Shown: positions 35,950 to 44,768 of the stretch, piece by piece
How positions within the stretch are numbered: position 1 is the first letter of the stretch
Layout of the letters: each line of letters opens with the position of its first letter
NCBI RefSeq assembly: GCF_000092505.1
Contig: NC_014136.1
Location: forward strand, 1,386,501-1,450,500
Reading direction: 5' to 3'
From: Leuconostoc kimchii IMSNU 11154
GTDB taxonomy: Bacteria; Bacillota; Bacilli; Lactobacillales; Lactobacillaceae
DNA: 64,000 nt
Program-made: the position numbers and the translations under genes
The notes under the pieces: model-generated
The model's input: the letters and a program-made list of their open reading frames with translations, nothing else
Database searches by the model: none
Told to the model about the DNA's origin: nothing

Positions 35950-36310
35950 CTGGCAAAGTCTTTAAAATTGATAAAATGGCATGACGGTATTCGGGGGAAA
36001 GTTCTTTTCCTTCAAATGATAGCAGTAAATCATCGTCTTCGAGTTGTTGACCTAAATCGATTGGTCGGCTTTTTTGATCAGCTTTTAATGGTGCAATACC
36101 GGACATGTTTAGAATATCGCTTTTTGTGATACGTAATCCCTTAGCTATACGATATAATGTCTCAACCTTAGGAATGTTTTTATTGCCATTTTCTATTTGA
36201 GATAGATATGCAGGAGATAGGCCACCTTGTAGAGCTGTCTGCCGAACAGTAAAATGTTTATCCTCACGAACCTTTTTAATTGCTACACCAAATTGCTCTT
36301 TAGTTACCAT
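35930..36310 (-). CDS. XRE-family repressor (ImmR-like)
   Basis: DNA-binding protein of 126 aa: N-terminal HTH_3 (F-T-V-R-Q-T-A-L-Q-G-G-L-S-P-A-Y-L-S-Q-I-E-N-G, about 19-41) and an acidic C-terminal region. Chosen start has GGAG about 9 bases upstream; the open frame runs 36 codons further but that part is hydrophobic and AT-driven, overlapping the operator repeats. Paired with ImmA and divergent from a Cro-like gene, this is the core of a phage/ICE-type switch. Confidence 0.85.
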   Translation of the reverse strand: MVTKEQFGVAIKKVREDKHFTVRQTALQGGLSPAYLSQIENGNKNIPKVETLYRIAKGLRITKSDILNMSGIAPLKADQKSRPIDLGQQLEDDDLLLSFEGKELSPEYRHAILSILKTLPDAKKEP

Positions 36311-36348
36311 ATATACGTCATCTCCAATAATTGAAATATTTACTACAT

Positions 36349-36392
36349 ACAAATATAAAACAAATATATGACAAATGTAAAACAAATACACG
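36349..36392. repeat. Four tandem 11-bp operator-like repeats
   Basis: ACAAATA-type units begin at 36349, 36360, 36371 and 36382, an exact 11-bp period (units ACAAATATAAA, ACAAATATATG, ACAAATGTAAA, ACAAATACACG). They lie between the XRE gene and the divergent promoter, so each unit presents the same helix face. Most likely these are cooperative repressor sites controlling both genes. Confidence 0.75.
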
Positions 36393-36401
36393 AAAATGTG
36401 T

Positions 36402-36430
36402 TTGACGATGTGATACATAAAAGGTATAAT
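36402..36430 (+). promoter_or_regulatory. Near-consensus promoter of the Cro-like gene
   Basis: TTGACG, 17-base spacer, TATAAT. The tandem repeats end 9 bases upstream of the -35. Confidence 0.85.
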
Positions 36431-36462
36431 AACATTATAATAATATAAAAAGGAAATTAACT

Positions 36463-36675
36463 ATGGCATTAACATTAAAATTTCGTAATCCTGATAAAGT
36501 AAAGGAAAATATTGCCATGCATGGGGAAAGCATTGCAGGTTTTTCACGACGTATTGAGGTGAATTATTCGTTGATGATTGAGTATCTTAATGGTAAAAAA
36601 TTTCCATCGCCACCAACGGCCAAAAAAATAGCAGACGGACTTGATGTCGAGATAGTGGATATTTTTTTTGCATGA
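36463..36675 (+). CDS. Cro-like HTH protein
   Basis: Small protein of 70 aa with a Cro/C1-type helix-turn-helix (S-I-A-G-F-S-R-R-I-E-V-N-Y-S-L-M-I-E-Y-L-N-G-K-K, about 24-47, then A-K-K-I-A-D-G-L-D-V-E-I-V-D-I-F). Strong promoter and SD (AAAAAGGA). As the divergent partner of an XRE/ImmA pair it would act as the antirepressor side of the switch. No integrase or phage structural genes are next to it, so it may be a domesticated remnant now regulating the glycan genes that follow. Confidence 0.8.
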   Translation: MALTLKFRNPDKVKENIAMHGESIAGFSRRIEVNYSLMIEYLNGKKFPSPPTAKKIADGLDVEIVDIFFA

Positions 36676-36774
36676 GTGTTTGCTAAAGTGATACTAAAAC
36701 AGCGCATTCGGTTATTAGATTCGTGAATAATTCGTGTTATTTAAAGTTACTAGGGAAGCGTATAAGAGGTAAAA

Positions 36775-37824
36775 ATGACTTGCATTCCAATTGTTATTCC
36801 ATCATTAAATCCAGATGAAAAGTTAATAGCATTAATCAGTCGTTTAATGATACATATGGGTAAAGTAGAACAACCAATTATTCTTGTAAATGATGGTAGT
36901 GCAAGAAAATACGATACAATTTTTTCAAAAATTCGAACACAATTTAAAGTGACCGTTTTGCAACATGATGTGAATTTAGGTAAAGGGCGAGCAATCAAAA
37001 CGGCGATTAATTACATTATGAAACACATGCCTATGGCTATAGGCATGATTACAATTGATTCAGATGGTCAACATACTGTCGATGATATGATGAAATGTAC
37101 CGATAAGTTTTTAGAAAAACCTAAAAACTTGATCTTAGGGACACGTCTGTTTGATAATAATGTCCCTTTTCGCAGTAAGTTCGGTAACATATTAACAGCA
37201 AAATGCACACAGATGACAATAGGCGTCAAAGTAACTGATACTCAGACAGGGTTACGTGTGATTCCAAAACAATACTTTGATATTTTGCTGAACATGATAG
37301 GTGAACGATTTGAATTTGAAATGAATATGATTTTGGAGGCCGCAACATATGGTATTGAGATTACAGAAGTACCAATAAAAACGATATATATAGCAGATAA
37401 TCGGTCATCACATTTTAGGGTGATACATGATTCGATCAGTATTTATGCGCTATTTATTAAATATATTTTTGGTGCAATCGGTTCATTCTTGATAGATATC
37501 GTTGTTTTTGCAGTGATGATGGTGTTATTATCAACTGTTTCAACTTGGGCTGTCTTCATTGCCGCAATCATATCTAGATTAACCTCTTCAATTGCGAATT
37601 ACTATATCAACAAAAGTATTGTTTTTAAAAATAATAATCGCTTGAGTTTTGTCAATTATTATTTACTTGTGGTCACGCAACTGATTGTGTCAACATTACT
37701 TGTTATTTTTTTACAGCACTACTTAGCCAAACTTAATGTGGTTATCATTAAGATCGCTGTAGACAGTTTATTATTCATTATTAGTTATCAAATTCAGAAG
37801 AATGTTGTCTTTAAAAGAGGGTAA
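36775..37824 (+). CDS. GT2 glycosyltransferase fused to a GtrA-like membrane domain
   Basis: Two-domain protein of 349 aa. Residues 1-225 are a dolichyl-phosphate-sugar-synthase-like GT2 domain (V-I-P-S-L-N-P, L-V-N-D-G-S, H-D-V-N-L-G-K-G-R-A-I-K, and the metal-binding D-S-D-G-Q-H at 95-100). Residues about 225-349 form four helices of a GtrA domain (FGAIGSFLIDIVVFAVM, ANYYINKSIVFK, YQIQKNVVFK). This arrangement makes and flips an undecaprenyl-phosphate-linked sugar. SD AAGAGG. The next gene starts 2 bases after its stop, so it is the first gene of the glycan cluster. Confidence 0.88.
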   Translation: MTCIPIVIPSLNPDEKLIALISRLMIHMGKVEQPIILVNDGSARKYDTIFSKIRTQFKVTVLQHDVNLGKGRAIKTAINYIMKHMPMAIGMITIDSDGQHTVDDMMKCTDKFLEKPKNLILGTRLFDNNVPFRSKFGNILTAKCTQMTIGVKVTDTQTGLRVIPKQYFDILLNMIGERFEFEMNMILEAATYGIEITEVPIKTIYIADNRSSHFRVIHDSISIYALFIKYIFGAIGSFLIDIVVFAVMMVLLSTVSTWAVFIAAIISRLTSSIANYYINKSIVFKNNNRLSFVNYYLLVVTQLIVSTLLVIFLQHYLAKLNVVIIKIAVDSLLFIISYQIQKNVVFKRG

Positions 37825-37826
37825 CT

Positions 37827-39744
37827 ATGTGGAAACTTAAAAAAATTTACTATGTTGGGGCAATTGTATGTTCAATGATATACATTGTGTGGCGTGGACT
37901 GTTTACATTACCTTGGGAACAGTCATTTCTTGAATTGAGCTATGGCTTGTTGTTATGGTTGAGTGAAATTTTGTCAATTTTCACGGCTTTTGTGTTAATT
38001 TGGAATAAAAAAACGTGGAAACAACCTCAGCAACCTGATATTGTTTCCATAGGATATATTCCCAGATGTTGATATTTTAATAGCGACACATAATGAAAGT
38101 GCATCATTGCTGTACAAAACAATTAATGCGTGTACTTTTCTAGAATATCCAGATAAACATAAAATACATATTTATTTATGTGATGATAAGAATCGCCCTG
38201 AAATGAAAGAGCTAGCAGAGCAATTCAAAATTAATTATATTGGGTTACTAGAGAATAGGCATGCTAAAGCGGGTAATTTTAATTATGCGTTAAAGCATAG
38301 CCAATCACCTTTAGTTGCGACATTTGATGCTGATATGATACCCTATTCTAATTTTTTGATGGCAACTGTTCCTTACTTTTTTAAACGTTATGCCACGTTG
38401 ACAAGGAAAAAAGTGGGTTTCGTTCAAACACCTCAGAGTTTTTACAATGAAGATATTTTCCAACATAACTTATACGCTAATCGTGCGATTCCCAATGAGC
38501 AAGATTTTTTTTCTAGGGAAGTCAACGTTTTAAACTCATATCATGATAGTGCGATTTATACAGGCTCGAACACATTATTTTTAAGGACGGCTATTGTCGC
38601 AGCTGGTGGGTTTCCTACAAACACATTGACAGAAGATTTTCAACTTGGTGCACAAATTAACAGTTGTGGTTATGATAGCATTTCCACTACTGATCCCATG
38701 GCGAGTGGCTTAACACCGACAGATGCTAAAAGTATCTTTAAACAACGCACAAGATGGGCGCGTGGCATGATTCAAAGCATTAAGAATTTGCATCTACTAT
38801 CTAATAAAGGTTTATCTTGGTCGCAAAAAATCATTTATTTGAATGGCTATTTATATTGGTGGTCATTTCTAGGCCGATTACTATTCGTTTTTGCACCGAT
38901 TTTATTTGCCTTGTTTGATTTTAGAGTGGTTAACACGAATTTTTGGTTATTATTAATATTTTGGATACCAGGATATGGCTTATTAACATTTGTCAAACAT
39001 GATTTGTCTGGGAACATCACTAATCAGCGTTGGGGAGAAGTACAAGAACTTTTTTTTGCACCATACCTTATTTTGCCAGTGATTTTGGAAACAATTGGTA
39101 TTAAAAATAATCAATTCAAAGTGACTCAAAAAAATGGTGACGATAGCAAAAAAGATATCTTATATGCTATACCACACATTGTTATTTTATTGTTAACAAT
39201 CGTGAGTTTGATTAAATTTAATTATGGTAAGTTTGGGTCAGAGATACTTTATGGTAGTGTGATTACATTTTGGTTATTAAATAATCTGATTAATGCTTTT
39301 TTTGCTGTGTTACTGTTTGTTGGGAAGCCGAAGCAGGCGGTACAAACTTTTCATGTTTCAGGTATTGTTGAAATGAGTGTTTCAAAGAAATATCAGAAGA
39401 TAGAACTTTGCTATTTAACTGAATCAACAGTACGTATTAAGTTGTCAGCTGATATGAGTCTGGTACCCGAAAAAAGTTACGAGATGACAATTATAACATC
39501 TTGCTATACAGCTCATGTTCATGCATACGTACAAGAACAGTATGGGACTAATGATTTTTTAATGGCTATCGAGTCAATTGATGAAGCAAATGAGCGGCAA
39601 CTTTTGCAGATGCTGCATGATGGTTTTAATAAACAATTACCGCTAGAAAGAAATCAATGGCTGACAACGTTTGATTTGCTATTTGATAATATAAATCGTC
39701 GCTTGCGCATTCTTAATCGAATAGGAAAGGGTCGTGGAAAATAA
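37827..39744 (+). pseudogene. BcsA-like processive GT2 polysaccharide synthase, +1 frameshifted
   Basis: A cellulose-synthase-like glycosyltransferase split into two frames. Frame 1 (81 codons to TGA at 38070) gives the first transmembrane helices; frame 2, open from 38053, gives the rest. Removing one C of the CCC at 38061-38063 joins them as ...G-Y-I-P-D-V-D-I-L-I-A-T-H-N-E, the expected GT2 core, giving about 638 aa. All synthase motifs survive: D-A-D (38326-38334), T-E-D (38629-38637) and Q-R-T-R-W (38743-38757). More helices follow, then a PilZ-like C-terminal region (about the last 150 residues). Otherwise undamaged, so either a recent mutation, a sequencing error or a +1 programmed shift at CCC-AGA. 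Confidence 0.85.
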
Positions 39745-39746
39745 AA

Positions 39747-41609
39747 ATGGCAGTCATTGGTATAAAATTGACGTTACTCTTTTTTTCTAATTACGGATAT
39801 GTTTGCTTATTAAGAAATCAATTAAAGGTTAACCGCTATATGGCTTGGATACTACAAGCCACAGCAATTATATTACTGCTATATATTGCTAGTTTGATGA
39901 ATTTGTTATCTTTCTTTGGTCTCATTTTACCGAGAATAGGCGTCATTTTAGGTGTTTATTTTATAATAGATAATTGGCGAAGAAGACACTTTGTCTTTAC
40001 AAAAATCAGTTTGGTAACATCATCCTTTCTTGGCTACTTTATCTTATTAGCAGGTACACTATATCATAGTAGATTGTTACATTATGATAACTTTTCACAT
40101 TGGGCTTTGATTGTAAAGTATCTACTAACACAACAGGCGTTACCAGATATGCACAGTCATATTATTGGTTTCTCGTCGTACCCAATTGGTACATCACTCT
40201 GGTGTTATTATTTTGTTAATTTTGTAGGATTTAATGAAGGCGTGATGCTCGTTGCACAATTTTGTTTAATTATGTCCTGTTTATATGCAATGGTCGCGGT
40301 AATTAAAGACAAAAGTAATCTATTGACCGTTTCTGTTATGTTTCTTGTCATCGTACTATTCAATTACTTCAACATTGCCATTCGTATGAATAATTTATTA
40401 GTTGATTTTGTTTTACCACTGCTTACATTGGCAGCAATTGCTGGTATAGTCAATTATCAGAAAAATATTTACATGATGTCAGCAACAACAATAATCGTTA
40501 CAAGTGTATTAGGTATTGTTAAAAATAATGGCACTTTTTTCGTGGTCATTGTGTTGTGCTACTATGTGTTTACGGTCATTAAAAATAAGACAGGTCAATT
40601 ATCATTTGCCAAAAAGAGCGTATTTGTGCTTGGTACAGTTGGGTTGACTATGACACCGTATATTTTGTGGTTATGGCATATTAAGAACACATTTGGTCAA
40701 CAATTATCAAAACATGAAGTAAACGTTACGGCGTATCAAAACATTTATGAAGCAAAAACACCAGCAGTAATTAATCGTGTGATGCAATCGTTTTTGTCGC
40801 ATGTTTTCTCTCCTGCAACAGTACCAACGCAGGGTATTATAATGATTAATCTATTGTTCATTATAACAATTATAATTATAAGCATGAGGCTTCACCAAAA
40901 AAATCATTTGATCATTGGTTTGATCATGACGAATCTAATTATTGTAGGTTATTACCTAGGTATATTAATGATGTTTATTTTTTCTATGCCTAATTAAGAA
41001 GCGTTAGCGTTGGCAGGATTTGATCGCTATGCAGGCAGTATCGTCATATTTGGATTAGGTAGTTATAGTTTCTTTGCTGTAGATGCGATTGATAGTGCTT
41101 TTTATGAGCAGCGTTTTCATTTAAGAAACTATCAGTCATTTAAAAGTATACGGACTAAGTATCTATATCAATATTCGAGCATTGCAATGATGTTTGCAAG
41201 TACATTGATTATTTTGTCAGAAAATAACGGTATGCAGTATAATTTACGGCAATATCAAAGCAGTGTACCGTACAAAATTGAACATATCGTAGGCAATCAA
41301 ATGACACTTAATCACCAAAATTATCTGATTATTAGTGCAGATAAAACACAAGTAGATAATTATTTCACACAATATGTTGGGAAATATTATTTATATTCTG
41401 ATCATGTTGATGCAAGAGAAGACATTAGTCAATTAAGTCGAACCCAATTTATTGATCTAATCGGGAAATATGACGCGGTCGTTGTCATTGATAAGCACTA
41501 CACGTTTCGGGTGATGGGACATCAGTATTTGAATAAAAATCTTAAGCAAGGTATATATTCGTCAAAATATTTGTTAAATAATGTTGTATCAGAGCATGAG
41601 GCAAAATAA
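39747..41609 (+). pseudogene. Polytopic membrane protein of the glycan cluster, interrupted by an in-frame stop
   Basis: A large membrane protein (about 620 codons, at least ten helices in the first 415 residues) with the luminal motif H-Y-D-N-F-S-H-W-A after the early helices, which recalls GT39/GT-C-like proteins that work with lipid-linked sugars. The frame is broken by TAA at 40995-40997: S-M-P-N, stop, E-A-L-A-L-A-G-F-D-R-Y-A-G. The continuation is in the same frame and goes on for 204 codons with the membrane-to-soluble layout expected of one protein. A TTG-start ORF at 41010 therefore is a fragment rather than a gene. A precise family name is not offered. Confidence 0.75.
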
Positions 41610-41610
41610 A

Positions 41611-42345
41611 GTGAAACAACAGTTGAAGAAAGTAATTATTAAAGTAGTAGTCACTATAGTTTGTGTTATTATGGTTGTGTACACAATCGTTCAAGCTAAA
41701 AATAAGAATTTAAGCGTGGCTGAAGAAGCTAAGAAGACTAATGTTGAAACAAGTCAGAGAAATATAAACGATGATGTTGATCGCAGTATTGGTAATAAAA
41801 AATACATCCGACAAGTCTATCGATATTTACATGAAAATTATGGATTATCGGCTATTAGTATCGCAGGTATTTTGGGAAATTGGACGCAAGAATCGGGAAT
41901 TGATCCAATAGCAGTACAAGGTGATTGGGCTTACCGATCTTTAAAAAATTCAAAAAATAGTACGCATGATCTTCATAAAGATATTGGTTTTGCACAATGG
42001 TCTACTCAAAGGCGTCAAGCGTTGATTTCATTTTCTGACCAAAAATATCATGGTGAATGGTGGTTAGCCACCACGCAATTAGAATTTATGACACAATACG
42101 ATGGCAGTTTTGTGACAATTTTAAAGAATTATGCGTTAAATGATCACGGTAATGTTGTTGAAAATGCGATTAACTTTAATGATAATTGGGAAGTTTCACC
42201 TGATGAAAAAGGTATTGTTGAAAAAACAAGAGGCGCAAATGCCAAACGTGTCTATGAATATATGAAAAACAATAATATGACAGGTGGCGCGGATATATCA
42301 AAAATACAACAATTAAGATACCTTGGTGACTCATTACCCTATTAA
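41611..42345 (+). CDS. Membrane-anchored phage-tail-lysozyme-like muralytic protein
   Basis: Protein of 244 aa: basic N terminus, one transmembrane helix (about 9-27), a polar linker, then a tail-lysozyme (Phage_lysozyme2-type) domain, about residues 65-220: V-Y-R-Y-L-H-E-N-Y-G-L-S-A-I-S-I-A-G-I-L-G-N-W-T-Q-E-S-G-I-D-P and D-I-G-F-A-Q-W-S-T-Q-R-R. The E in Q-E-S-G is the probable catalytic Glu. I chose the GTG 9 bases after GAGG, directly behind the previous stop; ATGs 15 and 30 bases upstream would overlap it. As the last gene of the glycan cluster it may open peptidoglycan for polymer export. Confidence 0.82.
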   Translation: MKQQLKKVIIKVVVTIVCVIMVVYTIVQAKNKNLSVAEEAKKTNVETSQRNINDDVDRSIGNKKYIRQVYRYLHENYGLSAISIAGILGNWTQESGIDPIAVQGDWAYRSLKNSKNSTHDLHKDIGFAQWSTQRRQALISFSDQKYHGEWWLATTQLEFMTQYDGSFVTILKNYALNDHGNVVENAINFNDNWEVSPDEKGIVEKTRGANAKRVYEYMKNNNMTGGADISKIQQLRYLGDSLPY

Positions 42346-42347
42346 TG

Positions 42348-42390
42348 AAAACTATCAGTAGCAAAACAAACTGCTATCGATAGTTTTTTT
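42348..42390 (+). terminator. Terminator of the glycan cluster
   Basis: Long interrupted stem (AAAACTATC-A-GTAGCA with TGCTAT-C-GATAGTTTT) followed by T7. Confidence 0.8.
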
Positions 42391-42503
42391 AAACAAGTGA
42401 TTTTGCGAGTATTGGTATATATGTTGTGGGGGTATACTTGACAAATATGGCAGCCACAATTTTGCTAGTTCGACCATGTCTTTTTGTTTCTAATGTGTTA
42501 AAA

Positions 42504-42517
42504 TGAAAGCGCATACA
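42504..42517. promoter_or_regulatory. cre-like site upstream of manA
   Basis: TGAAAGCGCATACA, close to the cre consensus with one core mismatch. A TTGACA at about 42433 may belong to the promoter, but no good -10 follows at 17 bases. The rest of 42391-42597 shows nothing further. Confidence 0.5.
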
Positions 42518-42597
42518 AATCATTTCAGTAAAACGTTTTAACCACCTGCACAGAATACGAATTTAATAATAGGATTGTATGTAAGGAGAATCAGAAA

Positions 42598-43578
42598 ATG
42601 ACAGTTTTAGTTTTACAACCAGAACTCCATGACAAAATATGGGGTGGCACGCGTCTTAGTCAATTTAATTATGATTTGACTTCGGATCATGTTGGTGAGG
42701 CTTGGGTTGTTGCAGCGCATAAAAACGGTGTGTCGACAATTACAAATGGGCAATATCAAGGTCAAACGTTAACACAGTTGTGGCATGATCATCCGGAATT
42801 ATTCGGTGGACATGATGAAGAACAATCGTTCCCATTATTAGTCAAAATACTTGATGCTCACGAAAACCTATCGATTCAAGTACATCCAAATGATAAACAG
42901 TCATCTGAAAACTTCGGTAAGACTGAGAGTTGGTATATTTTGGAAGCAACCCCAGATGCTAAATTATACTATGGGCACCATGCGCAGACCAAAGCAGAAT
43001 TAGTGAACCAAGTTGAAAAAAAGGCTTGGGATGATTTATTACGAACCATTCCTGTCAAAAAAGGTGATTTTTTCTATGTACCCGCGGGGACATTTCATGC
43101 ACTTGGTGCTGGTGTGTTAGCTTTAGAAATTCAACAAAGTTCGGATACAACTTACCGTTTCTATGATTTTGATCGACGTGATGCGAAAACACATAAAAAA
43201 CGACCATTACAAATTGACGAAGCTCTTTCAGTAACAAAAGTACCACATGTTGACCCTATTTTAAATCAACGGACACGCATCCAAGGATCGACAATCATTA
43301 CACGATTGCTAACCTCACCAAAGTTTACGATTGATAAATTATCTGTACGTGGGGAAAGTCGATTCAATCAGCATCACCCTTATGAATTATTTAATGTTAT
43401 TTCCGGCAATATGACATTGACAGATGATATGTCAGTTTATAGCCTGAAAAAAGGTGACAGCTTAATTATGCTAAAAGATGAGGGCAATTATACATTAAAG
43501 GGTCAGGGAGAGGTAATGGTGAGTTTTGTGACCCCTGCAAGTTATAGTCATCAAGAGCTCGCTTATCTCGATAATTAA
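42598..43578 (+). CDS. manA: Mannose-6-phosphate isomerase, class I
   Basis: Interconverts mannose-6-P and fructose-6-P, linking the downstream mannose PTS to glycolysis. The protein is 326 aa. The type I PMI motifs are D-K-I-W-G-G-T (12-18), the zinc-binding Q-V-H-P-N-D (96-101), E-S-W-Y, and V-P-A-G-T-F-H-A-L-G-A-G. SD AAGGAG. It is separated from manL by a promoter region with two cre sites. Confidence 0.95.
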   Translation: MTVLVLQPELHDKIWGGTRLSQFNYDLTSDHVGEAWVVAAHKNGVSTITNGQYQGQTLTQLWHDHPELFGGHDEEQSFPLLVKILDAHENLSIQVHPNDKQSSENFGKTESWYILEATPDAKLYYGHHAQTKAELVNQVEKKAWDDLLRTIPVKKGDFFYVPAGTFHALGAGVLALEIQQSSDTTYRFYDFDRRDAKTHKKRPLQIDEALSVTKVPHVDPILNQRTRIQGSTIITRLLTSPKFTIDKLSVRGESRFNQHHPYELFNVISGNMTLTDDMSVYSLKKGDSLIMLKDEGNYTLKGQGEVMVSFVTPASYSHQELAYLDN

Positions 43579-43640
43579 AAGAGATGTAAGTTTTCAGAAA
43601 GGATATTGTATTTTTTTTGACAGTGTTGTGAAAATAAAAA

Positions 43641-43677
43641 TGAAAGCGTTTACTTAGTTATATAATTGGCGTATACT
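43641..43677 (+). promoter_or_regulatory. Mannose PTS promoter overlapping cre 1
   Basis: cre 1 TGAAAGCGTTTACT (43641-43654) contains the -35 TTTACT (43649), which is followed by a 17-base spacer and TATACT (43672-43677). Binding of CcpA-HPr(Ser-P) would block the promoter. No sigma-54 type -24/-12 element was seen, unlike man operons of several other Firmicutes. Confidence 0.65.
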
Positions 43678-43710
43678 ATTAAATGAAGACGATGATAAGT
43701 GATATTATCG

Positions 43711-43724
43711 TGAAAGCGTTTACA
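43711..43724. promoter_or_regulatory. Mannose PTS cre 2
   Basis: TGAAAGCGTTTACA, an exact cre consensus, 70 bp downstream of cre 1 and inside the predicted 5' UTR, placed for a roadblock or looping. Confidence 0.75.
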
Positions 43725-43783
43725 TATCGAAGATAGTTCGCTATAATCAGTAAGTAAACAATTTATCTAAAAGGAGATTATCA

Positions 43784-44734
43784 ATGGTTAATCTTATTGT
43801 TGCAAGTCATGGCGACTTTGCAAAAGGCATTTTAATGTCAGGTTCGATGATTTTTGGAGAGCAGGAAAATGTTGAAGTTGTTACTTTTCAACCGACTGAA
43901 GGTCCAGATGACTTAGACAAACATTATCAAGAAGCATTAGCTAAGTTTGATAATGATGATGACACCTTGTTCTTGGTTGATTTGTGGGGTGGCTCACCGT
44001 TTAATCGTGCGAGTTTACTACAAAAGCAAAACCCTGAACATATGGCCATTGTTGCAGGATTGAACTTACCAATGCTAATTGAAGCATATGGTGGTCGATT
44101 AGGTAAGGATAAGGCAGCTGACTTGGCTAAGTACTTAGTACCGGTAGCCAAAGATGGTGTGAAATCTGTGCCAGAAACGGAAGAAGTAGTTCCTGCTCAG
44201 GCAGAAAATAAGAAAGCACCTGCTAGCTTTAAAGCTGGGCATATCAATATTAAATTGGTGCGCCTAGATACGCGTTTATTGCATGGGCAAGTGGCAACAG
44301 CTTGGACGCCGGACTCGAAAGCAAATCGTATTATTGTCGTTTCTGATGCAGTTGCGGGGGATGAATTACGAAAGAGTCTAATCAAACAAGCAGCACCTAG
44401 TAATGTTCGTGCCAACGTTGTACCTATTAGCAAAATGGTAGAGGTTGCTAATGATGATCGTTTTGGTGGTGTTGATGCTTTTCTGTTGTTTGAGACAGTT
44501 GAAGATGTCTTGCGCGCTGTAGAAGGCGGTGTACCAATTAAGTCTTTGAATGTTGGATCTATGGCACATTCAGAGGGTAAGACAATGGTCAACAAGGTTT
44601 TGTCAATGGATAAAACAGATGTTGCTGCATTTGAGAAGCTACGTGATTTGGGCGTTACTTTTGATGTTCGAAAAGTCCCAAGTGATGGTAGTGCTAATTT
44701 GTTTGATTTAATTAAAAAAGCTAACGTTAAATAA
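43784..44734 (+). CDS. manL: PTS mannose transporter subunit EIIAB
   Basis: Cytosolic two-domain PTS component of 316 aa. The EIIA domain (1-125) has its phospho-His H9 in V-A-S-H-G-D-F and D-L-W-G-G-S-P-F-N; an Ala/Pro/Glu linker follows (about 128-150); the EIIB domain (155-316) has H167 in T-R-L-L-H-G-Q-V. It passes phosphate from HPr to mannose/glucose during uptake. SD AAAGGAG. First gene of manLMN-O. Confidence 0.96.
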   Translation: MVNLIVASHGDFAKGILMSGSMIFGEQENVEVVTFQPTEGPDDLDKHYQEALAKFDNDDDTLFLVDLWGGSPFNRASLLQKQNPEHMAIVAGLNLPMLIEAYGGRLGKDKAADLAKYLVPVAKDGVKSVPETEEVVPAQAENKKAPASFKAGHINIKLVRLDTRLLHGQVATAWTPDSKANRIIVVSDAVAGDELRKSLIKQAAPSNVRANVVPISKMVEVANDDRFGGVDAFLLFETVEDVLRAVEGGVPIKSLNVGSMAHSEGKTMVNKVLSMDKTDVAAFEKLRDLGVTFDVRKVPSDGSANLFDLIKKANVK

Positions 44735-44768
44735 CTTGAAAAACGTTTATTAGGAAAGGTGTTAAACT

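Noticed and set aside
36349..36392. Plasmid or phage replication iterons
   Set aside because: No replication initiator gene is adjacent. The array lies between divergent regulators at a promoter, so an operator is the simpler reading.
38107..39744. Intact GT gene starting at TTG 38107
   Set aside because: Such a start would cut off the first GT2 core strand (P-D-V-D-I-L-I-A-T-H-N-E), which is encoded upstream in the same frame. The gene is a frameshifted longer one.
41010..41609. A separate 199-aa gene starting at TTG
   Set aside because: Same frame as the preceding gene, directly continuing it after one stop codon, with no SD. Better read as the 3' part of a nonsense-interrupted gene.
43641..43680. 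Sigma-54 (-24/-12) promoter for the mannose PTS
   Set aside because: A TTGGC is present but no GC at the required 10-base distance.
44197..44595. 132-codon ORF on the minus strand inside manL
   Set aside because: It is fully antisense to the conserved EIIB domain, has no SD and a Ser/Thr/Arg composition typical of a reverse-frame shadow.
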